DNA from: CAZADH01 sp964483805
GTDB taxonomy: Bacteria; Muiribacteriota; Ozemobacteria; Ozemobacterales; Ozemobacteraceae
Assembly (NCBI GenBank): GCA_964483805.1
Contig: CAZADH010000181.1
Span: 1-12,498 of the forward strand
DNA: 12,498 nt
Reading direction: 5' to 3'
The notes beneath the pieces are model-generated. The model saw only the letters and a program-made list of their open reading frames with translations, had not been told where the DNA came from and did no database searches. Shown piece after piece: positions 1 through 9,100 of the stretch; the stretch's first letter is position 1; every line of letters begins with the position of its first letter. Made by a program: the position numbers and the translations under genes.

Positions 1-3000
1 GGCCTCGATCTGGGCACCACGCAATGCGCCGTGGCGTATTGTGACCTGCACGACGTGGCGGCGGGTATCCGCTTCTTCTCTGTGCCGCAACTGGTCTCGG
101 CCACCGAGATGTCGGCCTTGCCCACGTTGCCGTCGACCCTCTATCTGCCCGATCCGGCCATTCCCCTGGCCCGACCGCCCTGGGATGACGCCGGCGTGGC
201 CGCGTCGTCGGCGGGGCCGGTGGCGCCGGTCGTGGGGCAATGGGCCCGCGAGCTGGGGTTGTCGACGCCGGCGCGGTACATTCACAGTGCGAAGTCGTGG
301 TTGTGCCACCCGCAACTCGATCGCACTGCACCGTTGCTGCCGTGGCAGAGCGAGGTGATTGCGGCGTCTGAGCGCCTGTCGCCGGTGACCGCATCGACCT
401 GGTTGTTGCGGCATCTGGTCGCAGCCTGGGACCACATCATGGCCCGCGATGACCGCGACTGCGGCATGGCCCGGCAACGGGTCGTCGTCACCGTGCCGGC
501 GTCGTTCGATCCGGTCGCGCGCAACCTCACCCTGCAGGCGATTCGCGACTCCGGGTTGACCGGGGTGACGCTGCTCGAGGAACCCCAGGCGGCGTTTTAC
601 GACCATCTGTATCGGCACCGCGACGATCCCGGTTCGACCTTGCGCGGTCTCCAGTCCGCGCTGGTCATCGACGTCGGTGGCGGCACCAGTGATTTCTCGC
701 TCATTGGCGTCGACTGGTCCGGTGGCGCCGCCGAACCCAATTACCGGCGGGTCGCCGTCGGTCCACACCTGCTCATCGGTGGCGACAACCTCGATCTGGC
801 CATCGCCCACGCGGCCGAGCACAGGGTCCGGGTCAAGCGTGGCCAGAAGCTGGTCACCCGCCAATGGCTGTCGTTGCTCGGGCAGGCGCGCACGGCCAAA
901 GAGCAGATGTTCACTGCCGATGATGACGGCGCGGCGGTGCCGGCCAAGGTCGGCTTCACGGTGCTCGGTGCCGGCAGCAAGGTCGTCGCCCGCACGGTGC
1001 GCGAGGAGCTCGACGTGGCGCCGCTGCGCGAACAACTGCTCGGTGGGTTCTTTCCGCTCGTCGCACCCGACGCCCGGCCCGAAGAAGAAGGTCGTCTCGG
1101 CTTGTCGGAAGCCGGGCTGCCCTACAGCCGCGATCCTGCGATCACCCGCCATCTCGCCGCGTTCCTTGCCGATCAGAAGGCCCGCCCCGATGCGGTGTTG
1201 TTCAACGGTGGGACGATGTGCTCTCCGGTGCTGCGCCGGCGCCTGGTCGAGCAACTGGCGCAGTGGCACGGCGGCAAGCCGCCACGCGTCCTCGACAACC
1301 CGCACCCCACGCTCGCGGTTGCCTCCGGCGCCGTTGCCTACGGCATGGTGTTGGTCGGTCTGGGTCGGCGCATCGAGAGCGGCAACCCGAGCACGGTCTA
1401 CGTTGGCGTGGGCACGCGCAAGACGACCAAGGGCAAATACGCGCCCGAGCACCTGGTCTGCTTGTTGCCCCGCGGAGCACCGAGCGAACAGACCATGCGC
1501 CTTGCCGGCAAGACCTTCGGTGTCGATCGCCAACGCGACGTGGCCTTCTACCTCTACACCGCCGGCAATGCGCCGCCTGGCGAGATTGTCGGCACCACCG
1601 CCGAATACAATTTCCGCCGGCACAAACCGCTGCCGCCGCTGGTATTGCGGTCGGCAACACAAAGTATGTCTACGTCTGACCCGGCGCAGCCGGCGACGAC
1701 CGGTGTGGTCGAGGCGGCTCTCGAAGTGGTGTGGCGCGAGACCGGGTTCTTGCAGTTGTATTTACATGAGCTCGCAAGCGACGCCACCGCCGAACTCAAT
1801 TTCGACCTGACGCGCCGTGATGACGCACGGCGGGAAAACACTCGCCGTGTCGACCCCAAGCGCGACGCCGCCGTATCACGCGGCAACGCGGGCGGCCCCG
1901 CACACGCCGAGACTCCGGGTGCTGCCGCCGGCGTCAGTGGCGGGGCTGCCGCCGGTGGCGGGGCGTTGCCGACGGCGCCGGTGACCGCTGCCGAGGCTGC
2001 CGCGGCACTTGCCGGTCTCTCGAGTGCCACGGGCGGGCGACGCAGTCGGGTGGCACTGACGAAGAAGCACGCCGAGGCGGTGCAGCAACTCGTCGATGCG
2101 CTTTTTGCCCCGGCCCCGGCCACGTTGCCGCCCGATCAGATCTTCAAACGACTCGAGGATGAACTGGGTGCGGGTCGCAAAGAGTGGGATCTGCCGCGTC
2201 TGCGCGCGTTGGCCGATCTCGTGCTCGACGACCCACGTTTTCTCACGGCCGCCGCCGCGGTCCAGGTGGCCTGGTTCCGGTTGCTGGGTTTCTGCCTGCG
2301 CCCGGGTTTCGGCGCGCCCGATGATGACGAGCGTCTCGATCGGCTGTGGTCGCGGTTCACGCACCCGTTTGCCGCCGTCGACTCGGCGTTCTGGGCCGAG
2401 TGGTGGCTGCTCTGGAAAAGGGTGGCGCCGGGCCTCGACGACGAGCGGCAGGTGGCCGTGGCGACGTGTCTTACGCCGTATTTATTCCCGCCCAAGAAAC
2501 CCGATCGCGACATGCGCAAACCCGAACAGCACGAACGCGACCAGATGTGGCGTCTGCTCGGTCATCTCGAGCGGGTGCCGGCGCCCGAGAAGGCCCGGCT
2601 GGGTGGCTGGATCATCCAAACCTCGGCCAGTTTCGCCCGCGATGCCCTGGCCCTGTACGCACTCGGGCGCATGGGCACGCGCCAGTTGGTCTATGCGACC
2701 CCGACCCACCTCGTGCCGGCCGTCGCCGTTGGGCCCTGGGTCGAACAGTTGTTGCGCCATGCCAAAGCGGGCCCGACCTATCTCGAGTTTGCCCTGCGCG
2801 AACTTGGGCGCAAGACCGGCGATCGTCTGGTCCAGATCGACGATATCCAGCGCAAGAAGATCGTCGAACTGCTCAAGAGCCGCAATCGCAAGAAGTCGTT
2901 CATGACGCCGCTGCTCGAAACCCAGGGCGTGGCCGCCACCGACTTCGCCGAGTCGTGCGGCGACGAGTTGCCGTCGGGGTTTGTCTGGGTGCGTGAAGAA

Positions 3001-3012
3001 TCGGCAGGCTGA
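1..3012 (+). CDS. Hsp70-family ATPase with C-terminal DNA-K-related (DUF3731-type) domain, 5'-partial
   Basis: The reading frame is open from base 1 to the TGA at 3010-3012, giving 1,003 visible residues. The first visible residues, GLDLGTTQC, are the Hsp70 phosphate-1 motif, so only a short N-terminus is missing; the GTG at 31 lies inside that motif and is not the start. Further actin-fold ATPase signatures follow: EEPQAAFYD near residue 194 (the position of DnaK Glu171), IDVGGGTSDFSL at 223-234 (phosphate-2) and LFNGGTMCSPVLRRRL near 400 (adenosine motif). A short beta-like region follows (about 445-610), then an Arg-rich and Ala/Gly-rich linker (about 610-685). The C-terminal part (about 690-1000, with GFCLRPGFG and EWWLLWKRVAPGL) resembles the DNA-K-related domain (DUF3731) found fused to Hsp70 ATPase domains. 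A cytoplasmic ATP-dependent chaperone-like protein is likely; the client is unknown. It has no canonical helical lid. Neighbours in the window give no functional hint. Confidence 0.9.
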   Translation, partial: GLDLGTTQCAVAYCDLHDVAAGIRFFSVPQLVSATEMSALPTLPSTLYLPDPAIPLARPPWDDAGVAASSAGPVAPVVGQWARELGLSTPARYIHSAKSWLCHPQLDRTAPLLPWQSEVIAASERLSPVTASTWLLRHLVAAWDHIMARDDRDCGMARQRVVVTVPASFDPVARNLTLQAIRDSGLTGVTLLEEPQAAFYDHLYRHRDDPGSTLRGLQSALVIDVGGGTSDFSLIGVDWSGGAAEPNYRRVAVGPHLLIGGDNLDLAIAHAAEHRVRVKRGQKLVTRQWLSLLGQARTAKEQMFTADDDGAAVPAKVGFTVLGAGSKVVARTVREELDVAPLREQLLGGFFPLVAPDARPEEEGRLGLSEAGLPYSRDPAITRHLAAFLADQKARPDAVLFNGGTMCSPVLRRRLVEQLAQWHGGKPPRVLDNPHPTLAVASGAVAYGMVLVGLGRRIESGNPSTVYVGVGTRKTTKGKYAPEHLVCLLPRGAPSEQTMRLAGKTFGVDRQRDVAFYLYTAGNAPPGEIVGTTAEYNFRRHKPLPPLVLRSATQSMSTSDPAQPATTGVVEAALEVVWRETGFLQLYLHELASDATAELNFDLTRRDDARRENTRRVDPKRDAAVSRGNAGGPAHAETPGAAAGVSGGAAAGGGALPTAPVTAAEAAAALAGLSSATGGRRSRVALTKKHAEAVQQLVDALFAPAPATLPPDQIFKRLEDELGAGRKEWDLPRLRALADLVLDDPRFLTAAAAVQVAWFRLLGFCLRPGFGAPDDDERLDRLWSRFTHPFAAVDSAFWAEWWLLWKRVAPGLDDERQVAVATCLTPYLFPPKKPDRDMRKPEQHERDQMWRLLGHLERVPAPEKARLGGWIIQTSASFARDALALYALGRMGTRQLVYATPTHLVPAVAVGPWVEQLLRHAKAGPTYLEFALRELGRKTGDRLVQIDDIQRKKIVELLKSRNRKKSFMTPLLETQGVAATDFAESCGDELPSGFVWVREESAG

Positions 3013-3019
3013 TCGCGGT

Positions 3020-3036
3020 GCCCCCGGGTTGGGGGC
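3020..3036. other. Short GC hairpin between convergent genes
   Basis: GCCCCC and GGGGGC form a perfect 6 bp stem around a GGGTT loop, eight bases after the Hsp70 stop codon. Neither strand has a T-tract after the stem, so it is not a convincing intrinsic terminator. It could still slow polymerase or protect mRNA ends in the 66 bp gap between the two convergent genes (3013-3078), where I see nothing else. Confidence 0.3.
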
Positions 3037-3078
3037 GTAGTGGGCGCGCGGGTCGGCCGGCCGCGGTACGGTTTTGCC

Positions 3079-6000
3079 CTACCGTCCGTCGGTCCGCCGC
3101 AACAGCACCAGGGTGACGTCGTCTTCGAGCGGCACCGGACCGGTGAACTGCTGCACGGTGGCGACGATGCGGTCGAAGGTCGCGAAGGCGTCGATGTTGG
3201 CGGCAATTGCGCCGGCGGCGGTCTTCACGAACCGCGGGTAGCCGAAGAACTCCTCGGCGGTATTCTGGCACTCGACCAGTCCGTCGGAATACAGGAGAAG
3301 CGCCCCTGACTTGAATGGGACCCCCAGGTCTTTGTAGCGCGCGCGGGCGGTCATGCCCAGGGGTGTTCCGGCCATCTCGATCTGGCCGTGGCGACCGTCG
3401 GGGAACACGCGAATGGGCGCCGTCTGGCCGGCATTGGCCATCATCACCGACTCGGTCGCCGGGTCGAGGATCAGCAGCACCATGGTCATCATCTTGGCTT
3501 TGCGTACCACCTCGAGCAGCGCGATGTTGAGTCGTTCGAGGATGACTGCCGGTTCGTTGCCACCGGACTCGCACACTGTATGCACGGCCGACCACGCCAT
3601 CGCCGTGACCAGCGCGGCGCCGATCCCGTGCCCGGACACGTCGCCAAGCAGCACCACGACCCGGCCATCGGGCAACGGTACGAAGTCGTAATAGTCGCCG
3701 CCGACATCCTGCAGCATGGCGCTGCGCCCCACCAGTTCGTAGGGACCCACGACCAGTCGTTGTGCCGGCGTGAGCGCGCTTTGCAGACCGTGCGCCAGAT
3801 CCATGTCTTGCAGCCGTCGGATCGCCTGGTTGAATGCCTGGCACAACCGTCCCAGTTCGTCGTCGGTCGGAGGAATGAGTGTTACATTGTATTGACGCTC
3901 CCGCATCGCTGCCAGGCCGCGGCCGAGTTCGGCAACCGGCGCGAGCAGCGTGACGTCGAGCAGACGCGCGAAGGCGAGAAACAAGGCCAGCAGCACGATG
4001 GCACCGAGCGTCATCTGGCGGGTCTCCGCCGCCAGGGTTGCGTCGAAAAACGACTTGGGGGTCAGCGCGACGAGAAAGTAGTCTTCGAGGCTGGCGCAGC
4101 GGTACGCGACCAGTTGCATCGGGATCTTGTTGCGAACGACCGTGGTCACCAGGTCGCGCACCTGTTCCTGGCGGACCGGTTGCAACTCCTTCTCGAACTC
4201 TTCGAGATCTGCCTGCTGGGGGTGCAGATAACGAAAGCGGTTGAACGACAGGATCAACAACTGCACCGTCGGCGGCAGGCCGCCGTTGATGCGGCCGACC
4301 TGGCGCACGTAATGGTATTGCAGGCCGTATTTCTGATCGTAGAACCCGACGAAGTACCAGGCGCGACCATCGGGACCAGGCAATACATCGTAAAACACCT
4401 TCATGTCGAGCCAGCCCTCTTCGTAGCGATCGACCCGGCTGATGGCGCGTCCGCGCAACTGCTGGGCGTCCTCCGAGAGCAGGCTGTCGACCATGAGGGT
4501 GCGGTGATCGATGTCGGCCGAGGCCCCCGTGCTTCGTTTGTCATACTCGGCCATGACGCCGTCCGAGATGATCTTGAGAAACATCATCTGCATGCTGGGT
4601 GCGGCAATATCCTGGAGCAGGTGCATCAGTTCGGCCGAACTCGTGGCCATGCGCGGACCCGGCTGCAGAAAACGCGCGCGCACTCGCGGTCCCATGCGGG
4701 CACTGATGTCGCCCCAGTTGCGGAAATCGAGCTTTCGCAGCGCCGGCGGTAGCAACAGCCAACGTCGCATCGGCACCGCCATAGCATCATACGATGTCAA
4801 TATCTGACCGGTCGAGGCGATCAGCACCGGTTGGTCGGTCAGCAACCGCGGCACCGTTTGATTCAGGATGGCGATGAGGCGGGCGCGGTCGCGCACGTGC
4901 GGGCGCAGGGCGGTCACGACTTCCCGGTAGCGGCGCAACTGCCGGTGCCACTGCAGCCGCACGCGTTGGTCGATGGTGATCATCTGCTCGAGCAGATGCT
5001 GGCGGTGTTGCTCGCTGATGCTGGCCCGGCGGTCTTCGATGTAGAGTCGGGCCATGACCACGATGACCGCCAGGGGCACGCCGAGGGCCAGGGCGTAGAA
5101 GGCGCGCAGTTTGAGCTTGAGCGGAATGCGGCACGTGCGGTGCTCGACCAGGACGGCATACATGCTCGACAACAAGAGAAAACTGATGACGAAGTAGAGG
5201 AGAAACGCCACCGCCAACAGGCGTCGGGGATGGCCGGGCATCGGTACCGCCCCGACCAGTTCAATCAGTGGGCCGACGCGCGCAGGATTGACGATCCACC
5301 CGTCTTCGATCCGCCAGGGTTGGGCCAGACGCTCGCACCGGTCGGCCGCACCGATCAGGCGACGCCGCGTCGTGGCATCATCTGGAACCGCTGCCACCGC
5401 TCGCCCCTCGACCCGGAGCACCATCGCCTCCTCGGCGCGCCCCTGTTGCTCGATGACCCGTTGCAGTTCCATGCCGGTTGGGTAGGCGTCGCGATGGCCG
5501 GCGACCAGCATGCCGCCCACGCGGTCCGGCGCCGCGGTGTCGTCGCAGGCGAAGACCATCCAGGAGAAGCGCGGGCCCTGCGTCATCGTCGTTCGCCGCC
5601 ACTTGCGCCAGTCCGGCAGCTTGCGCAGAAACGTGGCGGGTGCCGGATACACGGTGGCAAGGAACGTGGTCAGCGTGGCCGGGATCGGCCGGGGTACCGT
5701 GTCGGGACGTCGGGCGAACCCATACATCGCGGTCGTGGCCGTGGCGACAAACCCCACCGGGATCGGCCGGCCCGCCCCGTCAAACAACGAGATGTCGACG
5801 GCCCCCGGTGGATGGCGGGCCAGTAGAGCGTCGACGTGTGCCGCCAGGGAGCGGCTGTCGCTGGCCGGCCGGCCGCGCAGTTCCTGCTCGAAAAAACGGT
5901 CGATCAGCAACCGGGGCCAATACTGCTCGGAGTCGTCGCGCAGGCCCGCGAGCCTCGACTCCAGCGCGCGCAAGCGCTCCTGCGTCTGCGCCTGGCGATC

Positions 6001-6129
6001 GAGTTCGAGGAATACCCCGATCGAGGCCCAGAGAATGAACGCGGGAATGCCCCAGATGGCCAAAACCCGGCGCAGCCAACCCCACCAGGGTGGCGCGAGT
6101 GGGCGGCGTTCCGATGGTCCGGCCGTCAT
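3079..6129 (-). CDS. Membrane HAMP + SpoIIE/PP2C-type serine phosphatase with two extracytoplasmic sensor regions (catalytic member)
   Basis: A protein of 1,016 aa. Predicted TMs lie at about 20-42, 302-325, 342-362 and 704-728, leaving two large extracytoplasmic regions (about 43-301 and 363-703). The first contains a Cache-like strand, ISLFDGAGRPIP (113-124). A HAMP linker (about 724-775; DELGRLCQAFNQAI) leads into a SpoIIE/PP2C domain (about 795-1010). The metal-binding motifs are intact: GGDYYD (D812), LGDVSGHG (D830), YSDG (D949) and LEDDVTL (D1003/D1004). The expected activity is Mn/Mg-dependent Ser/Thr phosphatase, typically acting on STAS anti-sigma antagonists in partner-switching systems; no partner is encoded here. 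The ATG at 6129-6127 overlaps the upstream TGA in an ATGA, and the Shine-Dalgarno is weak (GGTGG), so translational coupling to the upstream paralogue is likely. The domain call is firm; ligand and target are unknown. Confidence 0.92.
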   Translation of the reverse strand: MTAGPSERRPLAPPWWGWLRRVLAIWGIPAFILWASIGVFLELDRQAQTQERLRALESRLAGLRDDSEQYWPRLLIDRFFEQELRGRPASDSRSLAAHVDALLARHPPGAVDISLFDGAGRPIPVGFVATATTAMYGFARRPDTVPRPIPATLTTFLATVYPAPATFLRKLPDWRKWRRTTMTQGPRFSWMVFACDDTAAPDRVGGMLVAGHRDAYPTGMELQRVIEQQGRAEEAMVLRVEGRAVAAVPDDATTRRRLIGAADRCERLAQPWRIEDGWIVNPARVGPLIELVGAVPMPGHPRRLLAVAFLLYFVISFLLLSSMYAVLVEHRTCRIPLKLKLRAFYALALGVPLAVIVVMARLYIEDRRASISEQHRQHLLEQMITIDQRVRLQWHRQLRRYREVVTALRPHVRDRARLIAILNQTVPRLLTDQPVLIASTGQILTSYDAMAVPMRRWLLLPPALRKLDFRNWGDISARMGPRVRARFLQPGPRMATSSAELMHLLQDIAAPSMQMMFLKIISDGVMAEYDKRSTGASADIDHRTLMVDSLLSEDAQQLRGRAISRVDRYEEGWLDMKVFYDVLPGPDGRAWYFVGFYDQKYGLQYHYVRQVGRINGGLPPTVQLLILSFNRFRYLHPQQADLEEFEKELQPVRQEQVRDLVTTVVRNKIPMQLVAYRCASLEDYFLVALTPKSFFDATLAAETRQMTLGAIVLLALFLAFARLLDVTLLAPVAELGRGLAAMRERQYNVTLIPPTDDELGRLCQAFNQAIRRLQDMDLAHGLQSALTPAQRLVVGPYELVGRSAMLQDVGGDYYDFVPLPDGRVVVLLGDVSGHGIGAALVTAMAWSAVHTVCESGGNEPAVILERLNIALLEVVRKAKMMTMVLLILDPATESVMMANAGQTAPIRVFPDGRHGQIEMAGTPLGMTARARYKDLGVPFKSGALLLYSDGLVECQNTAEEFFGYPRFVKTAAGAIAANIDAFATFDRIVATVQQFTGPVPLEDDVTLVLLRRTDGR

Positions 6130-9100
6130 GCGGCACCACCGTGGCGGGAGAGCGTGACCAACGCCAGATCGTCGCTGCCGGTACCCAACCGTTGTTCGCG
6201 GGCGAGACCGGCAAAGATGTCATCCAATGTATTGACGTCTGCGGTTTGCCCGTCATTACCAGCCAGGCGCAATACCCCGTCGCGGCCCAATGCCGCCCCG
6301 GTGAGTGCGCGTGCTTCGACGACCGCGTCACCGACCAACACCAGGCGCCGCCCGGGAGTGAGAACGAGGGTGTCGCCCTGCCTCTCCCAGAGCCGGTCTC
6401 CGGCGAGAACGGTGGCGTCGATGCCGTCATCGAGCCAGAAACCGCCGGGTGCAGGCGATGCGGGCGCCGCGCTGTCGGTCCCGCGCACGTGGGCACCACC
6501 GAAACCCGCAGCATGCACGGCCCCGGTTGCCCGCACGACCGTAACCAGCGCGACCGACAGGCGCCGGCACGCGCTCAACTGGCTGCCCAGGCGGGCGATG
6601 AGCCGGCGCACGAGATCGCCCGGCGAGCGGCCGGCGTCGGCGACGTCGAGGTGCAGGGCCATGCGCACCATGCCCAGCAACAGCCCGGCGCGAATGCCAC
6701 CGCCGCTCGCCTCGACCAGGTAGACGATGAGGCGGCCGTCGGCGAGCGCGCGGTGCTCATACATGGCACTGCTGACCAGGCCACCGGTGAGGACCCGGCC
6801 ATCGGCCGCATAATCATCGACTCGCAGCGGTGCGGGCGGTGTCAGTTGCGCTTGCACGCCCCGGGCTATCTGCATCTCCTTGAGATCGGTGAAGATCGCG
6901 TTGACGCCGCCGGCGATCTCGGCGAACTCGTCACCGGAGTCGATCTGCAGCGGCCGTCCGGGACGTAGCGCCGACAGCTCTCCGACGCTTCGTTCCAGTT
7001 CCCGCACCGGGTCGACCAGGCCCTGACCAAGAATGCCGCCCAACATCAGTGTAAATACAATGAGTAACGCAGCCAGCCCGACGCCCGCTCGTTCGAGACG
7101 CTGCAATTCGTCGGCGATCGGCGCGTACGGCGTGATGAGAATCAAGTCGAAATCAGGCAGACTGCCGGCCGGCAAACCCGACAGCAATACGCGGTGTTTC
7201 CCGATGCGTTCGATCGCATGGCAGGGCGCCCGGGCGCGTCGGAGCCGATCGTGCAGGTCGGTCACCGCCTCCACGCGCGCGAGTCGCGCTGGCACGGCCG
7301 GCAACGCGAGGTCCGGCGATCTTGGCAACACCACCAGGCGCAAGGAGGTGGCCCGGTGCAACCGACGCAACAGGTCGCGCAGGTAACTGCACTCGTGCGT
7401 CGCCGTCTCGTGCAGCAGGTTGAAATAGGCCCGCGGTCGCTTGTCACCAGGATTGTAAACGATGGCGTGATACGGCGAGTTGTCTTCACCGAAGGTCGAC
7501 GAAACGAAAACGCGAAACAGGCCGTGAAAGATGCGATCGTGGTAATCCGGGTCGCTGAGCGCGGCAAAGAGAATGTTGTCGATGCGCTTCGCCGGCGGCT
7601 TGCCAAGAGTCAGGCCGAGAATCTCCCGGCCCTCCTGTGCGGTGAACTCGGTGAGGAACTTGCGCATCTTGGCGGTCCGGGATCGTTCGGTCTGCCACAG
7701 CAAAGAGAGATGGCGGCCGTCGACATCGGTGACGAAGCCGCCGTAGGGTCCGTTGCGTTGGCGCAGTCGCGGCCAGGTGTGCAGGACTCCGGCCAGTGAA
7801 CGCTGACCCTGGCTCAAGCGGTTGACCCATCGATTGTAGATCTGGCCCAGTCTGGCGTTGTTCTCCCAAAACCCGGAGGTGAAGCGATTGAGAATCTGCA
7901 TCGCGCGCTGCTGGTGCTCGAGAACCAGCGTCCGCTCCCGTTCCGAGCGATAGGCATCGGCCACCACCCCGAGTGTTGCGACGGCGGCGAGCCCCGCGGT
8001 GCCAAAGACGGCAATCAACTTCACCCGGACGGGCCAGGCCAGACTTCGTCCGGTGCAGCGCATTGCCGTCACCAGAATCAACAGGATTACCCCGGCGCGA
8101 ACCACCAGGTCCGGGCCGGAACGCTCGCGCGCGGGCTGACTCGGAATCCGCCGCACCGCGAAAAGGCGCATGAGATTGTCGAGATCGGTGTGGGCGAAAT
8201 AGCGCCCACGATAGGCGAACCGGGTGCGCAAGCGATCGTGGGCCAGCAGCCACGACCACTCCGCCGGCACCCGGCCGCGGGCAAACCAGCCCCGCGGGCG
8301 GCGCGCCAGTTCGCGCGTGTTGCGGTCCATCCAACCAAACTGCCATCCCGGGGGCGCGATCTTCTGCAAGCGTTTGACCGCGCGTTGCGCCAATGCGGCT
8401 GCGGGCAACCGGTCACGCGCGATCCAGACCAGCAGATACCCCCCGAGGCGCCGGCCGCGCCGCAGCGAGAACCATCCGCCGAAACGATCGGTTCCGTAGA
8501 GGCTCAGGTCGAGCAGACAGCCGGCCTTGCCGGCCAACTGCCGGAACACCGCGGTGTTGCCGGCGAACCCATCGATGAGGGTGCGTTCGCGCGGGGTCAG
8601 TTCGTGATCGTTGTGACGACGCAGGCCGAGCAGCAGGTCGCAGAAACGTTCGGAAACCACCCTGTTCTCCCGCGAGAATCCCGGTTGCATCACGCGGCGA
8701 CCGGTCGCGTCAAACAAGTACAGGGTGACGGTATCGGCCGGCCAGTTGCGCAACAGGGGGGTCGGGTCACTGCCCCATTCCCACGCGCGCATCACCCGCT
8801 CGCACAACTCCTGGCTTGCGCTCAACGGTGTGGCCAGGCGCTCCAGGTGCGTCAATGCGCGAGCCAGGTCGCGTTGCGCTTCGTCGGTCCTCACCCGCTG
8901 CGCCGCACTGGCACGCGCCTGGAGGTTGAGCCAGAGCAGGGTCCCGGGCAACACCACCAGGATCGTGAGCAGCAGGATGAACTGCAGACGGCTGCCGCCC
9001 GTGCACGATGCGCGCAGTGGGCCCTTGCAGCCACGATGGCGGCACCGCGGGGGCGCCCAGCCCGAGGGCAGTCGCAAGGGACCTATGGGCGCCCGGTTTG

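Noticed and set aside
31..33. GTG as the start of the Hsp70 gene
   Set aside because: The frame is open back to base 1 and the phosphate-1 motif GLDLGTT lies before this codon, so a start here would remove an essential ATPase loop.
3020..3036. GC hairpin as a terminator for the Hsp70 gene
   Set aside because: The stem is only 6 bp and no T-tract follows on either strand.
3388..4752. 454-codon open frame on the plus strand
   Set aside because: It is antisense to the catalytic phosphatase, which has clear TM, HAMP and PP2C motifs. Its translation is rich in His, Gln and Arg with no recognisable domain. Long antisense frames are expected at this GC content.
4831..6968. Two further plus-strand open frames (331 and 292 codons)
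   Set aside because: They are antisense to the two phosphatase genes, show low-information composition, and have no Shine-Dalgarno or family motif that I recognise.
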